DNA of 64,000 bases from Nemertoderma westbladi. Lineage: Eukaryota; Xenacoelomorpha; Nemertodermatida; Nemertodermatidae. The stretch is taken from the NCBI GenBank assembly GCA_032718475.1, contig JAUCBJ010002164.1:1-64000 (forward strand), written 5' to 3'. This document shows positions 21,106 through 31,416 of this stretch, piece by piece (within the stretch, counting starts at the first letter, position 1; the number at the start of each line of letters is the position of its first letter). The position numbers and the translations under genes are program-made. A model generated the notes under the pieces. The model was not told the origin of the DNA and ran no database searches. It saw only the letters and a list, made by a program, of their open reading frames with translations.

Positions 21106-24100
21106 TTACAATCCGTTGTCCCTAGGGAATCCGTAATAATCAGGAGGCTGCCTTCTGCGGTGGGCTCGGGTAAGAGGCTCCATATTAAGTCCGTCATCAG
21201 TAACACTGTTGTTAGGACGAGGGGGAGACAAACTCAACGGGGACTCGAGTGGAGCCATTGGACTGATACCCGGGTCATCCTGAGGGTGCTGAGGTGGGTT
21301 GACAGGTGAGGCTTCGACGTAGGACGTGTCATCATCGTCCTCGGACGATTGATTAAATTGACTTAGAACTGGGGACTGATGGTATGGTACGCGGAAACAC
21401 TCAGAGCGGAGGACACGGTATGCTCGTGCGCGTAGTTGTGAACCTGAGAATTTGCGGACACTGACATAGTCCGCATCGACAGTGGAAACAATATAACGTG
21501 GACGTCCATATAATTTCCGTTGATCACTATAAAGGTGGACTAAATCGCCAATACCGATCGGAGGGGACACTTTAATTCGTTGGCCACCACGTGACTTCGA
21601 TATAGTGCTGGGCTCGTGATTGGCTAGCCGGGACCGATGTTGAGATGTAATGAGGTCGTTGTCGGACATTGGGAGTTGTTCCCCGGTGAATTGATCCCTC
21701 TGGCTAAAAACTTCTCTAGTTGACAGACCGGATGCGCGAATTCGTGAGTTTAACTGGGCGACGGCGATAGCAATGGATACGGCTGAGTACGGTCCTCCGG
21801 TTGGGTGAAGCTTCAATAGCTCCTCTTCGAGCTCTCGTATTGCGTGCTCTGCTACCGGGTTTTTATTAACGTTTTTCGCGTCTCCTAACTGGATGTTGAG
21901 GTTGTGAGCCAGGAGAGTTTTGTCTTCACACAGTGTGCGGAAGCCGGGGGCCGGGTCGGTGCGTATCACGGCGCGGGGGCGTGCGATTGGGTAACGTCCA
22001 ATGCAAAGACACAATAGGGCGTCCCGCAATGTTTCGTGGCGCTCGTCTGGGATAAGTGTTGCTGCTGTGTAAGATGAAACTGTCTCCCGGATAAGGAGTA
22101 TCATCTGTTTATTCTGCCGGATGACGTCGGCAGCGAATGAGATTCCCATAACGTCTGGTGGCTTTTCAGATGTCTGGGGAATGGGTCTTCGAGGGGCGGC
22201 CTGCAAAGCTACACACTGGGCGCAACTGGTGGACGTTGCGACTAGGGCGCGATCGATATCTAGGGCACAGAAATATCGTAAAGCTGTAAGTCGAAGCTGG
22301 GCCCGGGACGGGTGCTGTAACTCCAGGTGCATTGACATAAGTAATCCCGGTAAGGCATGGCGGGGGACAATAATAAGATCCCAGGGTGAGTTAAAAGGAG
22401 CCATTTGGCGGCGAACGAGAAGTCCATCTGAGGCCACAGTAGCACAGCCAAGATATCGCTTTATGTCCCTGATGGATGTCTCTTTTTTTGACGGGCGGGT
22501 GCCCTGTGACAAGTGCGCCACTGTGTGGCGTAGATCGGGGCACTCTTGTTGAGTGGCTAACCACGTGCTGCGAGTAGCATATAGTGGGCGGGATGACGCA
22601 ACACTGGCATTATCGTATGACACTCGAATGATGGGTGCCTCGCACAGCTCCTCGACAAACTTACACACTTGGCAGTGTCCATTGGTGCAGGTTGGTGCTT
22701 GTCGGCTTTGGAAGTCGGCAGGAAGGTTTCGTATGCCGGTGATATGGACTACAGCGATATTATGTTGGCTGAGTGTCGCCAGGAATGTGGTTAGACGTGG
22801 GCTGGATGAGTACGCACCACGGCTAAGCTTGGCGAATGCCTCCACACATGGTTTGCTGTCTGTTACGATGGTTGATGGGGTGGTTGATTGAGTCAGATAC
22901 GGTGCGAAGTGATGGGTGGCTGATGCTATAGCCAGGGCTTCCATTTTGCATGGGAACCAAGCACGTTGATGTGTTCTGAGCTTTGCAGAGTAAAATCCAG
23001 CGAGATGAAGTGTGGAGTTGCGTTTGGCGTACAGAATTGCACCCAGTCCATCTGTGCTGGTAGCAGCATCAGTCACGATAAATAGTTCGTCAGATGGATG
23101 GGGAATGACGATTGTCCAGCATGTCTTCAGTGCTGCCTGTGCTCGGCGAAAAGCTGTTAGGGTGGCCTCCTCCCAGGCTACTGGATCGCTAGGTTGACCA
23201 CTGACTAATCCATCAAGTGGGGCGACTAGTGCAGAGCATCGAGGAAGGACCCGAGCAAGGATTTTGTACGAACCGATAAAGGATCGCAATGCGCGAACTG
23301 TACCGGGGGTGGTACACGTAGCAAGTGTTGACACGACATGGGGGGATGCGGCGAGTGAGCCGCGACTCCACTTCCATCCAAGGATAGTAGTAGACTCCGG
23401 GCATATAAATGTCTTTCGTGGAGATAAGCGCAGATTACAACGGTCCAATGCAGCGAGCATGCGGGAAAAGTTGTGGGCCAATTCGGGGATAGAGCCTCCT
23501 CCACAGTATAGGTCGTCGGCAATCTTGGTGACAACGCCTTCGGTAAGGAGATCGCCGAGGATTCTGCACATGAGCTCCTCAGGAGCCGTTTCGGATCCGG
23601 GCATGCCCATGGCGCATCGGGTATAAACACGGACTCCCCGGAATGGGGTTACGACGCCACAATACTTCATTGACGCTTGTTGTAGGGGGATTTGATAGAA
23701 TGCGCTGATGATATCGGTTTTAACGATGTATTTATAACTTCCGATGATACGAAGTATGTGGTTTACGTCTGGTAGGTGTGAAGGCTGGGGCTTGGAGTAC
23801 CGGGCCACTTCGTTGAATGCGGTAACTAGCCGTGTGCCTCCACTGGGTTTGGCTACCAGAAATGAGGGGCTCAAGTATTCGACGTTAATACCTGCGCGTT
23901 CGGGGGTTGAAAACACGCCGAGTGCCTCCAATTCATCGAAGTTTTCCTGGAGTTCAAGTAATCGGTTTCTGCTGTACTGTGGGACGCGTCCCTTCTGCTG
24001 AGGGGGAAGTGTTGGTCCCATATTGACGACTGCCTCGAAAGGGCCAGCAGCGCCATTGTATCCAGGAATTTGACTGTTGAAAACAGATGTGAACTGACTG

Positions 24101-25380
24101 AGGATATTCTTAAACTCAGTGCGTTGGCAGTCAGATAAACATCCATCAGGATCGAGTTGGACGAGATCAGTGTTGCCTTCAGCAGTGTGCTGGGCCTTCC
24201 TGATGACTGGATCTAATACTGAGGGAGTAAGTTCAGATTGGGTGGGAGAACATAGTGGAGTTGCTACACAGACATGTGAGTTTCGTTTGATGGTTATGGG
24301 AACTCCGCTGGAGTTGGGTATGGAGACTTGTCCATTTGTGTGCTTTGCTAAAAACGGTGGGAACCATACATGAGATGCGGCAACGGGTTTGCCCGTGGGG
24401 ACGTGGGGGGCAATAAGTATGTCTTCATCCTTGTCTGCAGTTAGTGGAAGAGGTATGTGTAACTCCTCGCCAGGCCATATGACGACAGATCGTGCTGAAG
24501 CACGGAGGAGATGCGAATCCGATTGACGGCCGCGCAGGTTGGGCTGGACCTGGGTTGTGCATGCGGTTGTGGATCCATCGCGGAATGTTGCAGTTCCGAG
24601 AGCAGGGCGGATTGAAATGTCGTTATACTGGAGAAAAGGCATACCGCCAATGATCGGGGAGCCCAATTGGGGAATAACTAGACCATGAAACTCAAAATGT
24701 AGCGTTCCACGTTTAAAACGTAGCCTGGTTTCACCCGTAACCCAGAGGGTCGACCTTCTGTCAGCGAGAGCTGGTACTTGGTGTGAGCTGGGGGTGATAA
24801 GTGCACCCAACTGGATAGATAACGATTCCTCTATTAGATTTGACTCAGATCCGGAATCTAAAAGCAACGTGATAGGCCGGGAGCCATGTGTGACCTCGAT
24901 ACTTGGTGATCGTATAACGGCAACGCGGCGAACCCGTGATGGGGGCGTAACCTCCACATCTTCTTCCGGATAGTATGTTTCCTCGGGCAACTCCTCCTCA
25001 TCGTCAGTTACCTCGACGACGCGGGTGCGAACAAGGAACCGGCGGTCCTGTTCAGGTAGAAAACGGCAGGTGCTAAGGAAGTGGTCAGTATCCCTGCGGT
25101 TCGCCTGTTGGCAGAGGGGGCAAACTTTCGTGGTTTGGGCTCGGGAGCTTTGTGCTCCGCTCCGGCGGGCACCCGATGGTGGGGCGCGTGATGTGGAAGA
25201 TGATGTGAAAGTGCGGAAAGTTCGGACATCGGCGTTTGTGCGAAGTTCATCGAGTAGGGATGGCAGGGCCTGGCTGATTTCCTGTTTGATGGATGTTAGG
25301 GTGCGGGAGCGCAACTCTGTGCCATATCGTTGCTTGATGAGTTGAGGAAGATCTGGGTTTATTAAACGTAACCACGTCAA
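21106..25380 (-). CDS. Gypsy gag-end/pol polyprotein: zinc knuckle, protease, RT, RNase H, integrase
   Basis: An uninterrupted 1424-residue frame. Residues 1-60 are the gag C-terminal part (LTWLRLINPDLPQL). A zinc-knuckle-like CPLCQ...DHFLSTC lies near residue 87. The aspartic protease motif LLLDSGSES is near 172. RT includes KPSGGTRLV and TDIISAFYQIP, with catalytic IADDLYCGG at about 620; Ala precedes DD where YxDD is usual, probably typical of this clade. RNase H carries VTDAATSTDGLGAIL near 765 and NLPADFQSR. An H2C2 finger (HLELQHPS...CAQC) is near 1020-1058. The integrase core has Asp in FAADVIRQ, Asp in RTDPAPGF and Glu in NPVAEHAIRELEEEL. All catalytic residues appear present. The frame stays open upstream of the annotated Met to about residue -20, so the true N-terminus belongs to gag. 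Confidence 0.93.
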   Translation of the reverse strand: MTWLRLINPDLPQLIKQRYGTELRSRTLTSIKQEISQALPSLLDELRTNADVRTFRTFTSSSTSRAPPSGARRSGAQSSRAQTTKVCPLCQQANRRDTDHFLSTCRFLPEQDRRFLVRTRVVEVTDDEEELPEETYYPEEDVEVTPPSRVRRVAVIRSPSIEVTHGSRPITLLLDSGSESNLIEESLSIQLGALITPSSHQVPALADRRSTLWVTGETRLRFKRGTLHFEFHGLVIPQLGSPIIGGMPFLQYNDISIRPALGTATFRDGSTTACTTQVQPNLRGRQSDSHLLRASARSVVIWPGEELHIPLPLTADKDEDILIAPHVPTGKPVAASHVWFPPFLAKHTNGQVSIPNSSGVPITIKRNSHVCVATPLCSPTQSELTPSVLDPVIRKAQHTAEGNTDLVQLDPDGCLSDCQRTEFKNILSQFTSVFNSQIPGYNGAAGPFEAVVNMGPTLPPQQKGRVPQYSRNRLLELQENFDELEALGVFSTPERAGINVEYLSPSFLVAKPSGGTRLVTAFNEVARYSKPQPSHLPDVNHILRIIGSYKYIVKTDIISAFYQIPLQQASMKYCGVVTPFRGVRVYTRCAMGMPGSETAPEELMCRILGDLLTEGVVTKIADDLYCGGGSIPELAHNFSRMLAALDRCNLRLSPRKTFICPESTTILGWKWSRGSLAASPHVVSTLATCTTPGTVRALRSFIGSYKILARVLPRCSALVAPLDGLVSGQPSDPVAWEEATLTAFRRAQAALKTCWTIVIPHPSDELFIVTDAATSTDGLGAILYAKRNSTLHLAGFYSAKLRTHQRAWFPCKMEALAIASATHHFAPYLTQSTTPSTIVTDSKPCVEAFAKLSRGAYSSSPRLTTFLATLSQHNIAVVHITGIRNLPADFQSRQAPTCTNGHCQVCKFVEELCEAPIIRVSYDNASVASSRPLYATRSTWLATQQECPDLRHTVAHLSQGTRPSKKETSIRDIKRYLGCATVASDGLLVRRQMAPFNSPWDLIIVPRHALPGLLMSMHLELQHPSRAQLRLTALRYFCALDIDRALVATSTSCAQCVALQAAPRRPIPQTSEKPPDVMGISFAADVIRQNKQMILLIRETVSSYTAATLIPDERHETLRDALLCLCIGRYPIARPRAVIRTDPAPGFRTLCEDKTLLAHNLNIQLGDAKNVNKNPVAEHAIRELEEELLKLHPTGGPYSAVSIAIAVAQLNSRIRASGLSTREVFSQRDQFTGEQLPMSDNDLITSQHRSRLANHEPSTISKSRGGQRIKVSPPIGIGDLVHLYSDQRKLYGRPRYIVSTVDADYVSVRKFSGSQLRARAYRVLRSECFRVPYHQSPVLSQFNQSSEDDDDTSYVEASPVNPPQHPQDDPGISPMAPLESPLSLSPPRPNNSVTDDGLNMEPLTRAHRRRQPPDYYGFPRDNGL

Positions 25381-25772
25381 GACGATAAAGTTTTCTAAAG
25401 AAGGGGAAACCTCCTCGTCAACTATAGGGGCTTCGCCACAATGAGATATACCGCCATCGATGAGCGTATAATTGAGTTACGTGAAATTATAGGTGCATAG
25501 TTTGCTATTTGTCCTAGTAGTAGGTTGAGAGTAGTAACTTTCTGCTGTGCGGTGCGCCGCTGAGTGGCGGGGATATTGTCTCCGTCGCCTACAAGGCCGC
25601 GGGTCGGATGGGCTGGCGATGTTTTGGTCCATCGAACTCCATCGGCAGTGAATCGTGCGAATTCTGGGTCGAGTGATAAGCTATATATTAGTGTTTGACG
25701 CCAAGCTTCAAAAGAGTTTATCGATTCGGTTTTAGATAAGGGGTTTAGGCGTGGTGTTTTGAGTGCGGCCAT
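25381..25772 (-). pseudogene. Gypsy gag N-terminus, internally deleted
   Basis: MAALKTPRLNPLSKTESINS begins a 116-codon frame that reaches NSIIRSS and then changes register into a short tail and stop at 25422. The downstream pol frame, read back, gives GGISHCGEAPIVDEEVSPSL upstream of its first Met. In intact members of this Gypsy group, as I know them, a much longer gag segment separates these two motifs. The junction near 25450 therefore looks like an internal deletion that also shifts the frame. Confidence 0.75.
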
Positions 25773-25858
25773 CTTTTATCCGTAATTAGACAGCCGGTAC
25801 CGGTACCGTGGGTTTGTATCCAGGAGGGATTCGAATAATCGTACACCGCTGCCACCAC

Positions 25859-26248
25859 GCCAAAGTGGTAAAGTCGCCACTTGGCTGACTGGTAATAGGA
25901 ATGCTAATAGGAAGATAGGCTATAATCCAATCGTATAATAAGCGATAGACAGGGTGGTAAATATCCTGCTATGGTAAAGGTAAAGCTAACCAGCAAATGA
26001 TAGGCCTAATTAACTAGGTGAGGTAAAACCTATGACGGTAGGTACTCAACGAACCAGGGATATAGGCCGTGAGGTGTAGTACCGGTAAGGGTGTGATCTG
26101 ACAGTCAGGGCCTCCCTCGGTACAGGTATGTCCGACTCAGACCGGGACTCCCAGATAAGGCTACCGGTAGGTCCCGACTGGCCCTCTATGAACCTAATGC
26201 CACCAACCCTGCGGGGTGGGGCAAGATGTCCGTAGGACGGTCTGGCGC
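25859..26248 (-). repeat. 5' LTR of the Gypsy element
   Basis: Direct repeat of 20451-20841, about 390 bp with two noticed substitutions. It should carry the promoter for minus-strand transcription; no clear TATA box was identified. Confidence 0.9.
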
Positions 26249-26249
26249 A

Positions 26250-26819
26250 TGATAAATGTATCTGCTTAGTCAATTTTTCATCAACGCCCCAATTTTGGTC
26301 TCATTTTGAAGACTTCCATATTAACCACCAAAGTTATGCTTTTTGAGTAAATCGAAATATCCCTTGACCGTTTATTTTCACCACATTTTTGAAAAATTAC
26401 CTCTTTTGAGGTCATTGACCTCAAAATTTTCAGAAAGTTGAATAAAATTTAAAAAACTAACTTTTGTACATAAAAAGCATAACTTTTATGTAATTTGATG
26501 CGCTGAATCCGAATATGTTGGTTTCGAACAATTTTTAAGTCGATGCTAAGGGGTAGATATGTTTTTTACAAAAAAAAAGAAAGTTCCAGTGGCCGCCGCT
26601 AGGAGGTATCTGAAATTATATTTTTTCAAAAATGATAATTGTGCTTTAACTTGTTAGTGGAAAGTACGTATGACTAAATACAACTTCCTCATTTTGTATA
26701 ATTTGTGATTATATTCTGCCTGTCTCTGGGGGGGTACCCCAGCCCAGGACTAGGATTGACTGAGACGTCATCGAGTTTTATAGATCAGCCACCTTTGCTT
26801 TGATCCGATGTTAGGTTTG
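26250..26819. other. AT-rich intergenic DNA with a 23-bp palindrome
   Basis: No coding potential. It contains the perfect palindrome TTTTGAGGTCA-T-TGACCTCAAAA at 26404-26426. Confidence 0.5.
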
Positions 26820-27509
26820 AACAGCCACAACCCGATCGATCAACGAGAAGATGCTTAGAGAACGTTATGGCGCTCAGCTTGTAAATAATCGCCTTCATCT
26901 TTGCTAGGGACCAGCACCTGTCTTTCCTTATTACTTTCTTTATTACAAAATATGTTTCTGCTGTAGAGCACTATCGCTATACTATACCTGTACGTTTCAA
27001 TCCCTTTCCCTGTAGCGGAATAATCAGATCGAAACGTAAAGGTTCTCAAACGCTTCCTTTGGCATTCTGCCCAATAGCTGCTCGATTCACCTAAGGTGGA
27101 TCGAAACGTTACACCAATCAGGGGTATTTAAAGCCCCTGCACGCGTCATTTCTACACTTCTTAGTCAAAATTCTAGCTTCTTGTGCAAACCCCTGCTACT
27201 AAATTTAGGATAAGTTTCGGTATTTATTTTGTGATTTTTGTTATAATCTTTTCTTTACTTATTGGTTAATAAGAAGTCAATTTATATTTCTCCCGAAATT
27301 ATCTTAACGTTTTATATCTACTTCCATTCAACTTCCTGGGTGCTGTCACTGTGTTGTGACACCCTACGGCGACGGGCTCCTTCTATTCAACTTTCATTCA
27401 GTCACTTCAAAGGCCTAGGCCTACTTAAACTGAGATATCGCAACGCGATACTTCCCCTCCTAGCCCAAGTCTGCCACACTTCAAACCGGATACCCTTTAC
27501 CTCTGGAGA
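26820..27509 (+). mobile_element. Probable 5' LTR/leader region of BEL-B
   Basis: Sequence directly upstream of the BEL-B gag. It contains repeated GATCGAAACGT motifs (27027, 27108), a TATTTAAA box inside GGGGTATTTAAAGCCCC near 27123-27139 and a pyrimidine-rich leader to the gag start. LTR boundaries cannot be set because no second copy is present: the 3' end of BEL-B is missing. The call rests on position and promoter-like content. Confidence 0.4.
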
Positions 27510-28062
27510 ACTTCGCTGAGTCTACTCTGAGGGGTCGGAAGAAATCCACTAAAGGTGCGATTACGGCACAGATTCGGGAGATCTGTGCTCTCAATCCAAC
27601 TACGGATGAACTGAAGGCGCATGTCACCCCCAACTCTACTCGCTTGCAGCAACGGAAAGCAACCCTCCTCGAGATCTTTGAGCTGCTACTTCTGAAGACT
27701 GTTGACAAAGAGGCCACCGAACTTCTTTCCGATGAGATGGAGTCAGAACGGGACCGTATCCTCGAGGCCGAACTCCACTTCGATCAGCTTCGAGGGCTGC
27801 TTTCCGTCGACGACCCGCCTTCTCCCGCCGACTGCGACTCAGTTGCGCCCTCTACTTCTGGTGTTGAGGCCCTTCTGTCAGCTTTGACTCTCCTGAAAAT
27901 GTCTCTCCCCACATTCTCTGGCGATCCCCTGATTGGAGACAGTTCCACGACCAGTTCATCACGCTCGTCGACTTCGATAAGTCTACTGTTTCACCTGCTG
28001 CTAAGTTCGTCCATCTAAAGAACTTCCTCCGGGGTCCCGCTCTCGCCGCAGTGCAGGGCATC
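27510..28062 (+). pseudogene. BEL-B gag, first segment
   Basis: From about 27510 the frame reads STLRGRKKSTKGAITAQIRE and on through LLEIFELLLLKTVDKEATEL to SLPTFSGDP, the start of the BEL/Pao DUF1759 gag domain. A one-base shift near 27925 moves the continuation into another frame, where WRQFHDQFITLVDFDKS and KFVHLKNFLRGPALAAVQGI are readable. The gene is then interrupted at 28063 by a foldback element flanked by CAGGGCATC and resumes at 29267. No clean start codon is visible. A dead copy. Confidence 0.85.
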
Positions 28063-29257
28063 GGAAGCAGGACAATTCGGTCCCGGACAATTCGGTCCGG
28101 ACAATTCGGTCCCGGACAATTCGGTCCCGGACAATTCGGTCCCATTAATTTTGTGTTTTGGGACCGAATTGTCCGGGACCGAATTGTCCGGGACCGAATT
28201 GTCCGGATACTGACTAGGACAATTCGGTCCCAAAACATGCATATTAATGGGACCGAATTGTCCGGGACCGAATTGTCCGGGACCGAATTGTCCGGGACCG
28301 AATTGTCCGGGACCGAATTGTCCAGGACCGAATTGTCCGGGACCAAATTTAATTGGTATTATATAATGGTGAATGTTCTAGAACCTTAATATATATTATT
28401 ATATGGTAGCTAGTGTTTTTTTTTACTAGCTAGTATTTTTTTAAAAATAAAAAAAATTTACTTTTTTTTGTTAACATTATTATTTATGGTAGCTATGGTG
28501 TTTTTATGGAGCTTGTGAATTATTTACTAGCTAGTAATAGTATGTATTTAAAATGTTTATTTTTAAAACTGATTTTTTTTATATATTGCGTATGTATATA
28601 CTGTATGTGTTGTTGGTTGGTTAACAAGCCTAAATTATTATCCTAGATAATAGCTGGATCTCATTCAGGGACTCGGACTGTTATAATATCATCAATATTG
28701 TGGGTAATTAATATAATCAGCAACAGTTTAGGCCTAATTCTGAAATATCAATGTTTTCACAAGTTTTTTTATAATTTCAAGGAAATGTTAGCTATTAAAA
28801 AAAAACACTAGCTACACCTTAATAAATAATATATAATAATGTTCTCGAACACTACCAATAACAAAAGAAAAAAAAATACAGTATTTTTAAATTTCAAAAA
28901 ATTCTAGCAAGTAAATAACACTAGCTAGCATAACAAATATATCTACTAATGTTCTAGAACATTCACTTCAACATTCGTTGCTATTAGGAACCGGACAATT
29001 TGGTCCCGGACAATTCGGTCCCGGACAATTCGGTCCCGGACAATTCGGTCCCGGACAATTCGGTCCCGGACAATTCGGTCCAGGACAATTCGGTCCTAGG
29101 ACAATTCGGTCCTAGGACAATTCGGTCCTAGGACAATTCGGTCCCGGACAATTCGGTCCCATTTATTTGGTGTTTTGGGACCGAATTGTCCGGGACCGAA
29201 TTGTCCGGACCGAATTGTCCGGGACCGAATTGTCCGGGACCGAATTGTCCTACATCC
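28063..29257. mobile_element. TU-like foldback element of inverted 15-bp repeat arrays
   Basis: About 1.2 kb, with both ends made of tandem 15-bp units GGACAATTCGGTCCC. Left arm: about five forward units, a spacer ATTAATTTTGTGTTTTG, three reverse units, one forward, then about seven reverse. Right arm: about eleven forward units, a spacer ATTTATTTGGTGTTTTG, then five reverse units. The middle (28350-28985) is AT-rich and non-coding. Terminal bases are GGAAGCAGGACAATTCGG on the left and, inverted, GGATGTAGGACAATTCGG on the right. CAGGGCATC occurs on both sides (28054-28062 and 29258-29266), a 9-bp target duplication. This architecture matches Drosophila FB and sea urchin TU foldback elements; TU elements are described with 15-bp outer repeats. 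No transposase is encoded, so mobilisation would be in trans. Confidence 0.88.
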
Positions 29258-29466
29258 CAGGGCATCAAGTGTGGTGGTGGTGCCTATGCCACAGCCACTC
29301 AGGAACTGATTTTTTGCGGTTCGGGCAACCGAACGTTCTGATCGCACTCTACAGCCAGCGGATTGTGAATGCCCCAGCGGTCGCGACCGACAACCCGGAC
29401 CAGTTACAACCTTTAGTGGACACCTTCTCTTCCTCCGTTTGGGAGTTAGAATCTCTCTTCGAATAA
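29258..29466 (+). pseudogene. BEL-B gag, second segment
   Basis: After the target duplication the gag resumes. One frame reads LRFGQPNVLIALYSQRIVN and ATDNPDQLQPLVDTFSSSVW, matching the BEL gag pattern (FGQP...LI...NPAQL..L.DT). It ends LESLFE with TAA at 29463-29465, where an AT-rich repeat insertion begins. Confidence 0.85.
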
Positions 29467-29733
29467 GTAGAGAAAACCATCAACCAAGAAATCACATTTA
29501 TTAAAGCAAATCACTTGAACTAATCTTTACAATACAATACTAAACAATGTAATACAGTACCAAGCTTTACCATACAATACTAAGCAATATAATACAGTAC
29601 TAAACTTTACAATACAACACTAAACACTATAATACGATACAGTACTTTACAATAGAACACTAAGCAATACAATAAAATGCTTCACAGTACAATACCAGAT
29701 AATACAATACTTTACTATACAATACCGGACTCA
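29467..29733 (+). repeat. AATAC-rich tandem repeat inserted in BEL-B gag
   Basis: A run of imperfect units such as TTTACAATACAATACTAAAC and TAATACAGTACTAAGC, with a period near 38-45 bp built from pentamer and decamer repeats. It separates two parts of one gag domain (SVWELESLF and LLLAPQLLSKLPKSIVLEW), so it is an insertion or expansion. No target duplication was identified. Confidence 0.75.
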
Positions 29734-30603
29734 ATGGGGACCGAGCCCTGTACGCCTTCTCTACGAAGCTAGCTGGGCTTCTCCTGGCTCCGCAGCTGCT
29801 CTCAAAGCTGCCCAAGTCGATCGTCCTGGAGTGGAACTGTAGGAATGCCAAGCCTACGGGACGTCACAACCTGGAAGCGCTACTAGATTTCCTAAAGACC
29901 GAACTGGAGGGCCTGGAATTGTATCGATGGTCGGGTGAACCGCCCAGACGTACCAACCACCCATCTACAAACCCCAAACCAGCTGCACGCAAACCTTCGG
30001 TTAACTTCTCTTCCAAAACGCTGTGCCCCCTAGGATTAAGGACACTCCACCCAGAGATCGACTTGCGGCCGTTCGCTCACAGAATCTTTGCACTAACTGT
30101 CTGGCGTCGGGCCACTACATTTCCGACTGCCCCCAACCGCCTAACTGCAGGACTTGCTCTCAGAAGCACCACGGACACCTTCACCGCGAGCTTACTCCCC
30201 CACCCTGGGGGATTCTCTAGAGTTGGCTCGTTCGCCCACTCTGCAATGTCACATCCTCCCGAATTCCGACCCCTTCCGGTGAAGACTACAGTGGCTTGCC
30301 GACGAACGGAAACCGCCCACCTGCAGACTGCCGTGGTGACTGTTAGCGAATGCCGCCGAACTACTACTAGGAGGATCAGACTCCTCCTTGACACCAGCTC
30401 GGAGGAGTCTTATATAACTTCCAAGCTCGCTTCCTTTCTCAGGCTGAGGGTCCGGGATACGGCTTCCTTTACCTCCGAGGCGTTCGGTGGCATTGTTTCA
30501 CCCACTCTGGATCGCTGCCAGATGGACCTTCTGCTCAGCACGGGCAATTCTTCCCTCGACGTGACCACCTGGGTAGTCGACACTATGTGTTCCCCCCTGG
30601 GGC
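29734..30603 (+). pseudogene. BEL-B gag end and protease start
   Basis: LLLAPQLLSKLPKSIVLEW and LEALLDFLKTELEGLE are the C-terminal part of the BEL gag domain. The zinc knuckles lie in a different frame at 30023-30220 (CTNCLASGHYISDC, then CRTCSQKHHGHLH). The frame then returns and gives the retropepsin-like domain (DUF1758 type) around RIRLLLDTSSEESYITSKLA; Ser replaces the Gly of the usual D-S/T-G triad. So at least two compensating frameshifts and a damaged active site are present. The frame is interrupted at 30603 by BEL-N. Sequence resumes at 39903. Confidence 0.85.
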
Positions 30604-31416
30604 TGTTCCGGCAAAACATTATCATTTGTCAATAGATATTGACCTTAGTGAAATATGAATATGTAAAAACATATCTAAGTAAATTCCGTGCCGAAAGGAA
30701 TTTATTTGTGGGTAATGCTTCGTGCCCTTTATTGTGGATCGGAATATAGAGTTATGTCTAGTAAAATATTGGAATATTATTAAAGTATTATTTGTTATAA
30801 TAACGCTCATTGATATGATACAATATATTGGCCTAAATTATACTTAAATCGATATTCACTAAATAATCTACTAACATATAATAATCTATAAACCCATAAC
30901 AACAAATCACTGGCACTACCAACTAATGAATGTTGTGTGCTGCCTTATATACTCATACGTGATGAAGAGATGATATGAGATGATAATGGGTTAGTTACAA
31001 TGTAGGAAAGCTGATTTCATGAGCCTTGATATTGGTGGTGTGGTTAGATAACCAATAAGAGCTGACCAATTAACACTGTCACTTGTCACTGTGTTGACAT
31101 TATATTGTGTTTCAGTCAAAGTATAAATCTGAAAGTGACTAGAAGCGGGATGATATTGAGTTATTGGATTATAGGTATGGAATGGTAGAATGAGATAATG
31201 TAACTTTATTTATTTATTTACTTTATTACATCATTTATTTATTTACTTTAAATAACTTTATTCTTTTATTACATTATTATATTATTTGAACTTATTTGTT
31301 TTCTTAGATAGAGCGCACTATAAATATTTTAATGCTACGCTCTTTAATGACGCACTAGAAATATTTTAATGCTACGCCATTGTTACGCTTGACTTGCAGA
31401 CTGACTTGCATTAACA
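30604..31416 (-). repeat. 3' LTR of BEL-N
   Basis: 813 bp, matching 39090-39902 throughout as read. Very AT-rich. Confidence 0.95.

Larger units (their letters stand above)
20449..26249 (-). mobile_element. Ty3/Gypsy LTR retrotransposon, minus strand
   Basis: About 5.8 kb, bounded by two direct repeats of about 391 bp (20451-20841 and 25859-26248). Reading on the minus strand, the 5' LTR is on the right. It is followed at once by TGGTGGCAGCGGTG, a plausible primer-binding site starting with TGG, then gag, a long pol frame and the left LTR. Only two differences between LTRs were noticed (near 20593/26002 and 20611/26019), so the insertion is young. Gag is internally deleted, so the copy depends on others. 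Terminal bases differ slightly at the two outer ends and no convincing target duplication was found. Confidence 0.92.

Noticed and set aside
22121-22891. Plus-strand ORFs within the Gypsy pol
   Set aside because: Shadows of the minus-strand polyprotein, which has full domain content.
20448-26250. Three-base CAT as target duplication of the Gypsy element
   Set aside because: Too short to distinguish from chance; Gypsy duplications are usually 4-6 bp and the LTR ends are uncertain.
28051-28389. 112-codon ORF in the foldback arm
   Set aside because: It translates the 15-bp repeat arrays and has open shadows on the opposite strand.
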